Source: Alloprevotella rava (lineage in GTDB: Bacteria; Bacteroidota; Bacteroidia; Bacteroidales; Bacteroidaceae). From it: 64,000 nt of DNA. Position 1 is the first letter of the stretch; each line of letters starts with the position of its first letter. Position numbers and translations under genes: made by a program. Shown piece by piece: positions 16,559 through 25,046 of this stretch. The notes beneath the pieces are model-generated. The model was not told the DNA's origin. It saw nothing but the letters and a program-made list of their open reading frames with translations, and did no database searches. The stretch lies in NCBI RefSeq assembly GCF_014195585.1, contig NZ_JACICA010000003.1, forward strand, positions 1-64,000. Reading direction: 5' to 3'.

Positions 16559-17368
16559 TTATAAGAACGTTTTGAGCTTCGCCACATAGGAGCGCGATAC
16601 GGGTACGGCCTCTTGGGCTGGAGAGAGCGTGAGGACATAGCCGTTGGAATTGCCCTTGGCGTTCGTGATGTTGTTGAGATTGACAACAAAGGAACGGTGA
16701 CACTGAAAGACATTGTCGTAGGGGAGTTGCTGCATGAGTTCTGCAATGGTCAGTCGGAACGTTTGGGTGGCAACGGTGTCTTGCCGCTTGTAGTGGACAA
16801 CGATGTCGTTTCGGATTGATTCGGCAAAGAGGAAATCATTGATGGGTAACTCCAGAGCTTGTCCCCTCACAGCTGCATCGCGGATACTCACGCGGATGTC
16901 GGTTTGCTGCTCCGCCGTTTTGTTGAGCATAGAAGCGAGTTCTGTTCGCAGTAGGCGGTTGTAGCTAATGCCTATGGAGATGAACGTGATGAAAAGACCA
17001 ATGATGAACGTCCAGTAGAGGAAGGAAAAGAGCAAGGAGAAATTGAGCAGGCTCGCCCCGAAATAGAAGCTCCAAAAGGCGAAATTCCCCACGCCGATAA
17101 AGACGACGAGCAGAATCGTGGCGATGCTGGCATCGAGGATTGTCCATTTCGTTTTGCGCTTCATCACCTGTCGCGCAACGGAAGTGTGCACCAGTTCGAG
17201 GAGAAAGGTGATGAGGCCCGACGCAAGGCACGGTAGCAAAATGTTGCTCTTGGCAGCTGCCAGCCCAAAGGGGCGCAGCAAATAGAGAATAAGGAAAACG
17301 ATGAAAGCGTATAGTAATTGTTCTTTCCAGGTGCTCTCCTTAAAAGGGTATTTCCGTCGTAGTATCAT
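16559..17368 (-). CDS. Membrane-anchored LytTR-family transcription regulator
   Basis: 269 aa. Four hydrophobic segments fill the N-terminal half (about residues 17-37, 44-62, 82-105 and 108-135), followed by a short linker helix and a C-terminal LytTR DNA-binding domain (about 169-269; FLFAESIRNDIVVHYKR, FQCHRSFVVNLNNI, VPVSRSYVAKLK). There is no receiver domain, so it probably senses a membrane or external signal directly. It begins 22 bp after the ZIP transporter gene on the same strand and is likely co-transcribed with it. Downstream lies a secreted-protein gene with LytTR-like boxes. Confidence 0.85.
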   Translation of the reverse strand: MILRRKYPFKESTWKEQLLYAFIVFLILYLLRPFGLAAAKSNILLPCLASGLITFLLELVHTSVARQVMKRKTKWTILDASIATILLVVFIGVGNFAFWSFYFGASLLNFSLLFSFLYWTFIIGLFITFISIGISYNRLLRTELASMLNKTAEQQTDIRVSIRDAAVRGQALELPINDFLFAESIRNDIVVHYKRQDTVATQTFRLTIAELMQQLPYDNVFQCHRSFVVNLNNITNAKGNSNGYVLTLSPAQEAVPVSRSYVAKLKTFL

Positions 17369-17390
17369 TTTTCTGCTGTTTGTCTAATGT

Positions 17391-18173
17391 TTATCCCAAT
17401 GCCACATCAAGCATCATCATCACACTGAAGCCCACGGCAAAGAAGATGGTGCCGATGTTGGAGTGAGGCCCTTCCGACATTTCCGGAATCAGCTCTTCCA
17501 CTACGACATAGATCATGGCTCCCGCCGCAAAGGCCAGCGTATAGGGGAGAACGGGGAGCAAAACACTTGTAGCCACGAGCACAAGGACGGCCGCAATGGG
17601 TTCTACCACGCCCGAGAGGAAGCCCATAAGGAAGGCTTTCGGCTTGCCCATTCCCGCACTCTTCAGCGGCATCGAGATGATAGCTCCCTCGGGCACGTTC
17701 TGGATGGCAATACCGATGGAGAGCGTCAGAGCCCCTGCCGCCGTCACGCTGCTTGAGCCGCCTAAGAGTCCGGAATAGATAGCTCCCACGGCCATACCTT
17801 CGGGGATGTTGTGAAGTACGACGGCAAGTACCATCATTGTGGTACGCTGCAAATGGCTTTTCGGACCTTCCGGCGCAACGGCTCCCGCATGGAGGTGGGG
17901 GATGATTTTGTCGAGCAGCAACAGAAAAAGGATGCCTGCCCAAAAGCCGATGACAGCAGGAACAAAGGACCATCGCCCCATCTGGCTACTTTGCTCGATG
18001 GCGGGGATGAGCAGACTCCACACAGAGGCCGCCACCATCACGCCAGCGGCAAAGCCCGTGAGCATGCGGTTGACAGAAAGACTCAATTCTTTTCGGAGCA
18101 AAAACACAAAGGTGGCGCCCAGCGTTGTACCTAAGAGGGGGATGAGTATTCCCCATATAATATCAGTTGTCAT
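17391..18173 (-). CDS. ZIP-family (GufA-like) metal transporter
   Basis: 260 aa, about eight membrane segments. The two metal-path motifs are present: HNIPEG at residues 121-126 in helix IV, and NVPEG near 159-163 in helix V. A short His-containing loop (IPHLHAG, about 91-97) lies between helices III and IV. Such proteins take up zinc or other divalent cations into the cytosol. It forms an apparent two-gene operon with the LytTR regulator downstream. Substrate specificity is not predictable from the motifs alone. Confidence 0.88.
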   Translation of the reverse strand: MTTDIIWGILIPLLGTTLGATFVFLLRKELSLSVNRMLTGFAAGVMVAASVWSLLIPAIEQSSQMGRWSFVPAVIGFWAGILFLLLLDKIIPHLHAGAVAPEGPKSHLQRTTMMVLAVVLHNIPEGMAVGAIYSGLLGGSSSVTAAGALTLSIGIAIQNVPEGAIISMPLKSAGMGKPKAFLMGFLSGVVEPIAAVLVLVATSVLLPVLPYTLAFAAGAMIYVVVEELIPEMSEGPHSNIGTIFFAVGFSVMMMLDVALG

Positions 18174-18198
18174 ATTTCTTCTCTTTATTTTTCTTATG

Positions 18199-18206
18199 CA
18201 AAGATA
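18199..18206 (-). promoter_or_regulatory. -7 box of the ZIP-LytTR operon
   Basis: TATCTTTG followed by GC on the minus strand, an exact TAnnTTTG match, 25 bp upstream of the ZIP start codon. Confidence 0.65.
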
Positions 18207-18314
18207 CGGAGAAGTTGTGAGCTGTAAAATACACGCTTTGAGGTAGGAAAAAAGCGGTATATAGTTGTTGGGACATAAGAACTTATTTGTTTTAATGCAG
18301 CTCTTTGTTCCATT

Positions 18315-20213
18315 TTATGGAGTACATTCAAACCGATATTCTATATCGCTCACCTCCGTTTTCGGTTTTAGCTCTATGCGATACACGTTATCGTCCCATT
18401 GCTTTTTCATCATCCCCTCGGGCATGACGACTTTCTGCCACGCAACAGTTGTTTTATCAGCGTCATACACAAGTTTAACTCCATCAGCGAGCAGCAATTG
18501 TCCATTCTTTTGCATTGCAGGACAACCATAACACATCAAAGTGATGATTACATCATGAGCCTGGTAATGCTCCGACACCTCTACTCGATTTCTCTTTTTG
18601 TTCAACATCACAGTACGTTGCCATTTTGATACTCCTGCTTCCTTGGGATATGCGTTGGCAATGTCAAGCGTAAAGATGGAAGCAGAGTCGCTAACTGTGT
18701 GCTGTACATCGGTAGCATGGTATTGCAATCCGCTGTGTTGTTCCACACCATTGATGAGGGGCACGTTGTGATACATAGAACGGTTGTTTATCAATTCATA
18801 GCGCCGCGAGCTGAACGTTTGCGCTGTATAAATATCGCGCCCAAGGTCTATGATTACGGGCTTTGCTTTACGATAGACGACAAACGAACCGACATCGTTG
18901 TGATTATGGCTCTCGCCATTCGTTCCCCCTTTTGCTGCAACGAGCCAATTGCGATTGCCAGCTACCATTATCTGCAAATTCTGAAGATAGGCCTCCTTTG
19001 TTTGCGGCTGCAATGCTTTACTCTTGCGAAGCTGAGGAAGCATGGAAAGGAGCATCAGCTCTCGTCCCAATGTTGGCCAACAGCCCGTTTTAAGAAAGAG
19101 AGTAGAGGGTTTTCTGTAATAATCGTATTGATTAGCTACATAAGCAGCAAACTGCATCAATTGAAGTCCCACTTTCTGCAGAGCAGGTTGAGTACTGTGG
19201 CTACTGTTGAGCCAAGCACCGTATGGGAACATGATATTGATATTGGGAACGTTGTGTACCTTAGCATCTGAAAAATTGACGAAAGAGAGGTTGCCGATGT
19301 GCATTGTAGAAATGAAACGCCCCATTGCTGCCACTTTCTCCTCTTCTGCTGGTGTGAGAACATATCGGTGGTCAGTAGGCAGCATCGTAGATGCGGCAGC
19401 ACGGAGCATCCACAACGATTCAAAAAACGAGGCACTGGCACGATCCCAATAACCCGCCCCCTCTTCACATCCACCATCATCGGGATAGCCTTTGAGGAAA
19501 AGACGCAAACACGCCTCGCTTACATCCAATGCCCTATGGAGTTCGTTTGAGCCCGATGGTTCACAAATAAGACTTGTTGCAAGGAAGTTGCTCGTTATCC
19601 AAGAATTCCAGTTGTTAACTTTCCGCATCCAACTCTGTTTCTCTGTCACCGTAGGACGGAGGAAACGACGCCTTATCTCGCTGTATGTTCGCTCTGTCAA
19701 TCCTTTCTCTACGTTGTCAATCTCTTCGCCAAGCATATACAATGACCATGCAAGCATAGAAGATGTTTCGGCATTGAAGAGATCTACCACTTGCTTGGAA
19801 GAGTCGGGATGAGCTTTGGGGTAATGAGCCGGCACTCCCCACCATGGTTCTTTATCAAGAAAATAATGCAACCCCTTGCAGATTTCTGGCATGAAACGCC
19901 CCCGATACTCCATTATCTCTGCCATTACGAGGCAAGCAAACTGACGCCGACGCAGAAAACAAGAGGCTTCATAATTGGTGCGATTACCATTTTTGCGAAA
20001 CTCGGCAAACGCAGAATCTGGAATACTCTCCCAAGTTGCCAATTGATATTTCTTGCCCAATCGGATATAGTCCTGGCGCATCGCTTTCGGCACCTGATTG
20101 CGCCAATAAGCGTCGGAAGCTTTTGGGAAAGGCGCGAAAGCAGATTGAGCTACCGCCTCAGCAAAAGAAACAACAAATAAGCAGAGAAATAATATAAGCT
20201 TTCGTACTAACAT
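18315..20213 (-). CDS. Heparinase II/III-like polysaccharide lyase family protein
   Basis: 632 aa. Signal peptide at residues 1-22 (ending AVAQS). An alpha/alpha-toroid half follows, with WNSWITSNFLATSLI and GGCEEGAGYWDRASAS, then the heparinase II/III beta-sandwich domain (GGTNGESHNHNDVGSFVVY, VIIDLGRDIYT). Asn-rich and His-containing motifs in these two domains form the active site of this superfamily, which cleaves uronic-acid polysaccharides. It is exported, to the periplasm or cell surface. It stands alone with no SusC/D or sulfatase neighbours, so host glycosaminoglycan use is only one possibility. Confidence 0.8.
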   Translation of the reverse strand: MLVRKLILFLCLFVVSFAEAVAQSAFAPFPKASDAYWRNQVPKAMRQDYIRLGKKYQLATWESIPDSAFAEFRKNGNRTNYEASCFLRRRQFACLVMAEIMEYRGRFMPEICKGLHYFLDKEPWWGVPAHYPKAHPDSSKQVVDLFNAETSSMLAWSLYMLGEEIDNVEKGLTERTYSEIRRRFLRPTVTEKQSWMRKVNNWNSWITSNFLATSLICEPSGSNELHRALDVSEACLRLFLKGYPDDGGCEEGAGYWDRASASFFESLWMLRAAASTMLPTDHRYVLTPAEEEKVAAMGRFISTMHIGNLSFVNFSDAKVHNVPNINIMFPYGAWLNSSHSTQPALQKVGLQLMQFAAYVANQYDYYRKPSTLFLKTGCWPTLGRELMLLSMLPQLRKSKALQPQTKEAYLQNLQIMVAGNRNWLVAAKGGTNGESHNHNDVGSFVVYRKAKPVIIDLGRDIYTAQTFSSRRYELINNRSMYHNVPLINGVEQHSGLQYHATDVQHTVSDSASIFTLDIANAYPKEAGVSKWQRTVMLNKKRNRVEVSEHYQAHDVIITLMCYGCPAMQKNGQLLLADGVKLVYDADKTTVAWQKVVMPEGMMKKQWDDNVYRIELKPKTEVSDIEYRFECTP

Positions 20214-20398
20214 ATCAAATAGATTTTATTCGTAAATAAAGGTAAACCATGACAGCTTCTTCTTCGAGCAACAGGCATAAGATCCAAACGCACATTTGTT
20301 TCTGCTGTTGTTCAGCTTCCGTATCATGTTCGCAGCAATATAGCGTTCTAAAAAGCGCGTATAAGCACCAATCTTTTATAGAAAAACTATTTGCACCG

Positions 20399-20406
20399 CA
20401 AATATA
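20399..20406 (-). promoter_or_regulatory. -7 box upstream of the heparinase-like gene
   Basis: TATATTTG on the minus strand (TAnnTTTG). It would give an untranslated leader of about 180 nt, which is long; a nearer, weaker promoter cannot be excluded. Confidence 0.4.
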
Positions 20407-20580
20407 AGAAATTTGAAAGTTACTATCATTCTTAAGTATTCTTGCATTGATAATTACTGAGCGTTAAGCCACACATGGATCGGGAAGCCTGCACGAAATT
20501 GGAAGCACTGCAAGTATCAATGAGAGACAGGCAATCATGCAATAGTGGGGGATTACACATCTACTCCTACCAGTAAAAAT

Positions 20581-20910
20581 GTTGAATTTTGTTGTCACGT
20601 TGTCACACATGGGCAAAACAAACTGACTGACAGAGACTTATGGGGTGTGACAACAAATATCTATTCCTTTTTTGTTGTCACGCTGTTGTCACACATATAA
20701 CTCAAACATTTTCAACAGCTTAACAGCTGAACGTGACAACGTGACGACGTGACAACGTGACAACAAAAAAGCAACATATAGGAGAGAGGAAGACTTCTTC
20801 TAAATTCCGCCTTCCCTCGTGCCTCCTTCGCTACAATAAGCGCGTCAGCTGACGCAATAAGGATATCAGTTGACTCCCTTATTGTATCTGAAAACGCAAT
20901 AAGGATATTT
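20581..20910 (+). repeat. Dispersed intergenic repeat, copy 2
   Basis: Same architecture as 6439-6750. Clustered GTTGTCAC/GTGACAAC words (20591-20766) are followed by a GGAGAGAGGAAG tract, then AATAAG boxes at 20835, 20856, 20878 (inverted) and 20898. Box spacing is 21, 22 and 20 bp, identical to copy 1. The first spacer (GCGTCAGCTGACGC) is a perfect palindrome of different sequence from that in copy 3. Confidence 0.75.
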
Positions 20911-21163
20911 ATGAAAACTGTTCTCCTTTTCCTCCAGAAAATGTTTGGAAAAGTGATTCAGATATGAAAAACTTAGCGCCAGCGTGGATGCACTGCAAGC
21001 GTGGATGCAACGGCCTACACCATCAACGCTTTCACTAAGTTCTGCAAATCAGTTTTAGAACAATACACTTCTTTCTGTAATCATTTGTCTATTTTTACGC
21101 ATATTTTTTGCAAGTCTGAAATTTTATTTGCACTTTTGACACACAGTTTGTAGGATTACTTTT

Positions 21164-22042
21164 ATGACAGGGATTAAACAAATAAACTTAAACGATATCC
21201 GGCACTATTCATCGTATGAAGTACCAGGCACAGATGGGAATCTATTTTTTATAGATAAATTCCATGAAATAGACTTCAAAGAAAAGTCGCTACAACTAGG
21301 CTTCATGTTCTTCGTGTATTGCAAACAAGGAACTGTAGAAATAACCATCAATGATACCTCCTATAATGTAAAACCAGGCGATCTCATTGTGGGGCTTAAC
21401 GAACTTACCATCGCGGAAACAAAGCCTAGCGAGGACTTCATGGGGCGCATCATTATAGCGTCGCAGAATTATTGCCGCGAGAGTTTTGTAGGAATGCAAA
21501 ACCTTTGGCCCAATCTGCTCTACCTCTACAACAATCCCATCATCCATCTCACTGAGAAAGAGCAATCGAGACTTGCCGACACCCTCACGCTCTTCCTTGA
21601 GCGCATGAGCGATGTGAATTACACCTACCATACCGAAGCCGCACTGGCTCTCTTGCGCCTTTTCTATTTTGATGTCTGCAATATGCTGCAAGTGCGCGTA
21701 GGAAAACCCGATGAGGCCTCTATGCGTAGCTACGATATTTTCAACAAATTCCTCCACTTGGTGCAAGAAAACTGCTGCCGAGAACGCAGTGTGCAATGGT
21801 ATAGCGAACAACTCTGTCTCTCCGCAAAATACTTCTCCGAAGTGGTGAAATCCGTGAGCGGACGCACCGCAGGGCAATGGATCACCAACATGGTAGTGCT
21901 CGAAATAAAAGCCTTACTCCTCAACCCCGAACTCTCCGTCAAAGAAGTGGCTCAAAAACTGAACTTCCCCAACCAGAGCTTCATGGGGAAATACTTCAAA
22001 AACGCCACCGGAATTTCCCCCTCGGAATACAGGAATTCATAA
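21164..22042 (+). CDS. AraC-family transcription regulator
   Basis: 292 aa. The N-terminal part has cupin-like strands (EITINDTSYNVKPGDLIVG), and the C-terminal 100 residues form the double helix-turn-helix of AraC proteins (SAKYFSEVVKSVSGRTAGQW, VKEVAQKLNFPNQSFMGKYF, ATGISPSEYR). It binds DNA in the cytosol and probably responds to a small ligand. The divergent heparinase-like gene is nearly 1 kb away, so a direct regulatory link is uncertain. No operon partner. Confidence 0.9.
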   Translation: MTGIKQINLNDIRHYSSYEVPGTDGNLFFIDKFHEIDFKEKSLQLGFMFFVYCKQGTVEITINDTSYNVKPGDLIVGLNELTIAETKPSEDFMGRIIIASQNYCRESFVGMQNLWPNLLYLYNNPIIHLTEKEQSRLADTLTLFLERMSDVNYTYHTEAALALLRLFYFDVCNMLQVRVGKPDEASMRSYDIFNKFLHLVQENCCRERSVQWYSEQLCLSAKYFSEVVKSVSGRTAGQWITNMVVLEIKALLLNPELSVKEVAQKLNFPNQSFMGKYFKNATGISPSEYRNS

Positions 22043-22199
22043 TAACTCAACGCGCATATACAAGAAACAACGAATGCCTATAGAGAACGCTCATCCGTTG
22101 AATTTAGAAGCCATACAAAAGAGACGATTCTAATATATTTATAAATACATATATCAAGAAGCTCATTTCATGTACTTCATAAGTTAGGGAAATATATAA

Positions 22200-23096
22200 T
22201 TACATAGGTTTTAATTTAGAACTATCAAGCAATCTATGTAAATGGCTTATAAAGTAGAGTTGTTCAAGACACTCTTCTCTTGTAATTAGACAATTTAAGT
22301 TATGTGCATTAGCATTCCTAAGCGCCATTACGGCTCCTGAAAATAACCACATAAATCCTTGCTGAATGTCTTTATTTTTAGCAATCTCTAAAATAGGTTT
22401 ATTGGGTGAAAAAACAGTCTGCATAAGTGGAGTATTATCCAATTTATAACACAAAGATTTCTGTTTTACTCGATTAATCAAGCCTATAGCTGAATCTAAA
22501 ACAGCCTGTCTATAATACCCATCTATAAACAATTTTGAGGAAGTTTTAAGAACCTCTTTGTGTAAAGATTTCAATGAGTTATCGTCTTGAAAGGATTCTA
22601 TAAAGAATATATTATCAATAGCCTGATTCATTCTCTTTTTTACGCTTGAAACATATGGTACTATTTGGTTTGCAAAATATTCAAAACTATACGCTGTAAA
22701 AACTTTACCATTGATTATAAATTCAAATGGAGTTTTTAAGACAATAAATTGCCGTATACCACAATCAATTATCATTTTTTCCATCTCTTCAATAGCCCCT
22801 CTAAATGGATAATACTCAGATTGCATAGCTTCATTCAAGGAAAGTACACTTCCCGTTGGATAACGTCTAATTTCATTTCCATCTTTATCATAAAAAATTA
22901 CAGGTATCTTTCTATATTCTGGCACCTCAACATTTGCATCATATCCATAAAGTTCATTTACACACAATTGCTTCAATGTCATATCTCCGACCCTTTGAGC
23001 AAGATCAATTATGGAAGGTAAAACTTCAGATAGTTTTTTAGAATTAAGTTCTCTAACTATTTGTTTTTTAAGACTATTAATATCTACTATTTCCAT
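22200..23096 (-). CDS. AbiTii / TIGR02391-like HEPN protein, candidate abortive-infection effector
   Basis: About 298 aa from ATG 23096. The longer frame (from 23162) starts too close to the promoter box at 23165-23172. The N-terminal third (LPSIIDLAQRVGDMTLKQLC, ELYGYD, VPEYRKIPV) resembles the AbiTii domain found in abortive-infection proteins. The C-terminal part (GAVMALRNANAHNLNC, ECLEQLYFISHLHRLLD) resembles the TIGR02391/Ymh family and contains RNANAH, an Rx4H motif as in HEPN ribonucleases (about R260/H265). The inference is a nuclease that stops growth on infection. It is distinctly AT-rich against its left neighbours and sits beside an IS remnant and a recombinase, which suggests recent acquisition. 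Confidence 0.65.
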   Translation of the reverse strand: MEIVDINSLKKQIVRELNSKKLSEVLPSIIDLAQRVGDMTLKQLCVNELYGYDANVEVPEYRKIPVIFYDKDGNEIRRYPTGSVLSLNEAMQSEYYPFRGAIEEMEKMIIDCGIRQFIVLKTPFEFIINGKVFTAYSFEYFANQIVPYVSSVKKRMNQAIDNIFFIESFQDDNSLKSLHKEVLKTSSKLFIDGYYRQAVLDSAIGLINRVKQKSLCYKLDNTPLMQTVFSPNKPILEIAKNKDIQQGFMWLFSGAVMALRNANAHNLNCLITREECLEQLYFISHLHRLLDSSKLKPM

Positions 23097-23164
23097 TTTA
23101 GGTATTCCTTTTTCCCGTTTATAAATTTGGATTACTCCTTTTCCTGTACAGAAAGAGGACATAA

Positions 23165-23172
23165 CAAAATTA
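23165..23172 (-). promoter_or_regulatory. -7 box of the HEPN-like gene
   Basis: TAATTTTG on the minus strand matches TAnnTTTG. It predicts transcription starting near 23158 and therefore favours the internal start at 23096 for the downstream gene. Confidence 0.5.
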
Positions 23173-23545
23173 AGAAAATATTAAAGTATCAGGTAAATTT
23201 AGTACCCTATTTGTTTCTCCACTAATACACATAACCAAATATTCTGACGAAAAATATTTGAAACCTCCTCTAAAATTAAGTTCAGGAGCTGTCAACCAAA
23301 AGATAATTTAATAAACAGAACTTTCAACCTTTTCCAGTACAGAGCATATTGTACATTGATGTTGAATTGTCTTTATGATGTTTGGTAAGCCTTCGGAATC
23401 CCTTTTGAACGGCTCTGACACCGCAAAAGAACTTATTAACTCCAATTCAGTTTAAGGAAGTCTTTCTATTTTGGTATTAATAATGCACAGTTTCTCCTTT
23501 CGATCTTTATTCTCGACCGAAAGAAAAGTGTTTCACAAAAAGTTT
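23173..23545. other. AT-rich gap next to the IS remnant
   Basis: 373 bp without a supportable gene on either strand. It probably includes the outer end of the former insertion sequence, but no terminal inverted repeat was recognised. Confidence 0.4.
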
Positions 23546-23791
23546 TTAGAATAGAGTCAACTGTTTCGCTTTCTCTGTTTCTCCCATCTCAAACTCCATA
23601 TTGATGGAAGGTTTGGTGTCGTAGAAAGCATACGCAGCTATGCCAGCTAAAAGGTTAACGATGAAATTAGAGATACTTCTATGGCGCGTGTGAACTATCT
23701 GTGCAACGTTCTTCAACATATCATTGATAGTTTCTATGATACTTCTCTTGCGCATAATTTTATCATGCACATCCATTAATCTGTTCTTCAT
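23546..23791 (-). pseudogene. IS982-family transposase, C-terminal fragment
   Basis: 81 codons ending ...KAKQLTLF. The run RKRSIIETINDMLKNVAQIV, HTRHRSISNFIVNLLAGIAAYAFYDTKPSI is the C-terminal signature of IS982-type DDE transposases, including the last catalytic Glu in IIETIND. The first two thirds, with the two catalytic Asp residues, are missing: the frame begins right at the stop codon of the serine recombinase gene. Inactive. Confidence 0.75.
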
Positions 23792-23792
23792 A

Positions 23793-24395
23793 TTAGTCCG
23801 ACAGATTAGTTCGTTGTAGAAATAAATAAAGTGTATTGCGACTGACTTTTAGTTTATGGGCTAAATCTGTTTTAGATATACCTCTTTCCAAACTCTTTTT
23901 TATCAGCATTTCTTTGTTATCCAATTTGTGTTTCTTATTTTTACTGCCCTTACGTCGTCCCAGCACAATACCCTCTGCTTTCTTTCTCGCCAACGCTTCT
24001 TTTGTGCGTTGGCTGATAAGGTTACGCTCAATCTCTGCCGATAGTCCGAATGCAAAAGCGAGAACTTTGCTCTGAATATCATCCCCAAGGCGATAGTTGT
24101 CTTTGATAGTCCAGACTCTGCATTCCTTAGTCATGCAGATATTCAGTATTTCCATAATCATAAAGAGATTCCTGCCAAGACGTGATAGCTCGCTACAAAT
24201 AATAATATCGTTCTTGTTTATTTTCTTCAACAGATTTCCCAGCTGCCGTTTGGTATAGTTCTTTGTGCCACTGATGGTTTCTTCAATCCAGTCATCAATT
24301 GAAAGATTTTGATACTCACAAAAATTGCTAATTTCGAAGCGTTGATTTTCCACTGTTTGCTTATCGCTGCTTACTCTAATATATCCGTAAATCAT
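23793..24395 (-). CDS. Serine recombinase, Mpi-type DNA invertase/resolvase family
   Basis: About 200 aa from ATG 24395 (MIYGYIRVSSDKQTVENQRF); a start 10 codons further up is also open. The catalytic Ser lies in YIRVSSDKQT (Ser9 or Ser10). The resolvase core continues with ICSELSRLGRN and GLSAEIERNLISQRTKEAL, and a C-terminal helix-turn-helix (GISKTDLAHKLKVSRNTLY) binds the recombination site. The N terminus is very close to Mpi, the Bacteroides fragilis invertase that flips promoters genome-wide. It could instead resolve or invert a local segment; no flanking inverted sites were identified in the window. The gene abuts an IS982 fragment. Confidence 0.88.
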   Translation of the reverse strand: MIYGYIRVSSDKQTVENQRFEISNFCEYQNLSIDDWIEETISGTKNYTKRQLGNLLKKINKNDIIICSELSRLGRNLFMIMEILNICMTKECRVWTIKDNYRLGDDIQSKVLAFAFGLSAEIERNLISQRTKEALARKKAEGIVLGRRKGSKNKKHKLDNKEMLIKKSLERGISKTDLAHKLKVSRNTLYLFLQRTNLSD

Positions 24396-24497
24396 ATTTG
24401 TATGTGTGATAGTTATTACTTTCACGAATACAAACGAATATTGTAAAAAAAAATGCGATAAGTTTTCTAAGACAATGAAGTTTTTGGGTGTAATAAA

Positions 24498-24531
24498 GGG
24501 TGTAAATCACGTAACTCATTGATTTACACCC
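24498..24531. repeat. 12-bp perfect inverted repeat
   Basis: GGGTGTAAATCA (24498-24509) and TGATTTACACCC (24520-24531) enclose a 10-nt loop. A partial extra copy of GGGTGTAA lies just upstream at 24486-24493. There is no T-run after it, so it is more likely a protein-binding site than a terminator. Confidence 0.6.
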
Positions 24532-24778
24532 TTGTTTGCGGAGAGAGAGGTTTGTGAACCAAACTCTGCTAACTCGTTGTAATTAAATGTCCTATCAATT
24601 TTGACAAATCAGTAGTGTAGCATTTTTGTAGCAGTATTTTGACCGCCTAATGACTACCATTCTGACTACCTTATGAAAGCACAACTGCTCTCTTTTCTTG
24701 AGTACAAAGGTATATAAAATTGTACTAACCTCCAAATCTTTGTGCCATAAATATTTAGAAATTTTACTGCTACACTTT

Positions 24779-24830
24779 CCAGTGCAAGGTGCAAGCCCCT
24801 ATATATAAGGGGACTTGCACCTTGCACTGG
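24779..24830. repeat. Long, near-perfect hairpin
   Basis: A 17-bp perfect stem (CCAGTGCAAGGTGCAAG at 24779-24795 with 24814-24830) is extended inward by CCCCT/AGGGG with one bulged A, leaving an ATATATA loop. The stem contains two direct copies of GTGCAAG. It lies about 215 bp upstream of the first gene of the element's early module. A terminator, a replication signal or a regulator site are all possible. Confidence 0.7.
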
Positions 24831-25046
24831 AGGGATTTTCTCAAAATTATTTGATTTTGTTCTGGAATGATTGTTCTTACAATGTATTTCCGTTTATGAA
24901 TTATAGAAAACAAACCAATTAAATCATCCCATGCCGACATCGCTCATCATATTCATCTGCACCTAATGCAAGCCACCTTGCATGGGGTGTAAACATTTGA
25001 ATGTAGCGGGTTGCTCAAATTTAGGTGTCTTTGTAACTTTATACAT

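Larger units (their letters stand above)
20214..21163. other. Long intergenic region holding a dispersed repeat
   Basis: 950 bp between divergent genes. Contents are the heparinase-side -7 box (20399-20406), repeat copy 2 (20581-20910), and near 20970-21010 two copies of GCGTGGATGCA, a phrase resembling sequence at 6350-6380. A small Cys-rich frame near 20250 is not supported as a gene. No clear -7 box is seen for the AraC gene. Confidence 0.6.
24396..25046. other. Gap at the presumed start of the conjugative element, rich in hairpins
   Basis: 651 bp with no supported gene. It holds a 12-bp inverted repeat (24498-24531), an unusually strong hairpin (24779-24830) and a smaller hairpin (24966-24983) built from the same TGCAAG/CTTGCA word. 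The last 30 bases before the XRE gene contain GTCTTTGTAACTTTATAC, a weak match to a -7 region. Directly repeated GTAGTGTAGC/TGTAGCAG words near 24610-24640 are reminiscent of integration-end sequences but prove nothing. Confidence 0.5.

Noticed and set aside
18315-20213. Considered a polysaccharide-utilisation locus centred on the heparinase-like gene and the TonB receptors
   Set aside because: No SusD partner, no sulfatase or other hydrolases, and the receptors are several kb away and separately transcribed.
20250-20410. Small Cys-rich frame (MTASSSSNRHKIQTH...) upstream of the heparinase-like gene
   Set aside because: No promoter on that strand, no conservation evidence, and the sequence is the antisense of the heparinase leader.
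23096-23162. ATG 23162 as start of the HEPN-like gene
   Set aside because: It is only three bases from the promoter box at 23165-23172, and the added 22 residues do not resemble the AbiTii start.
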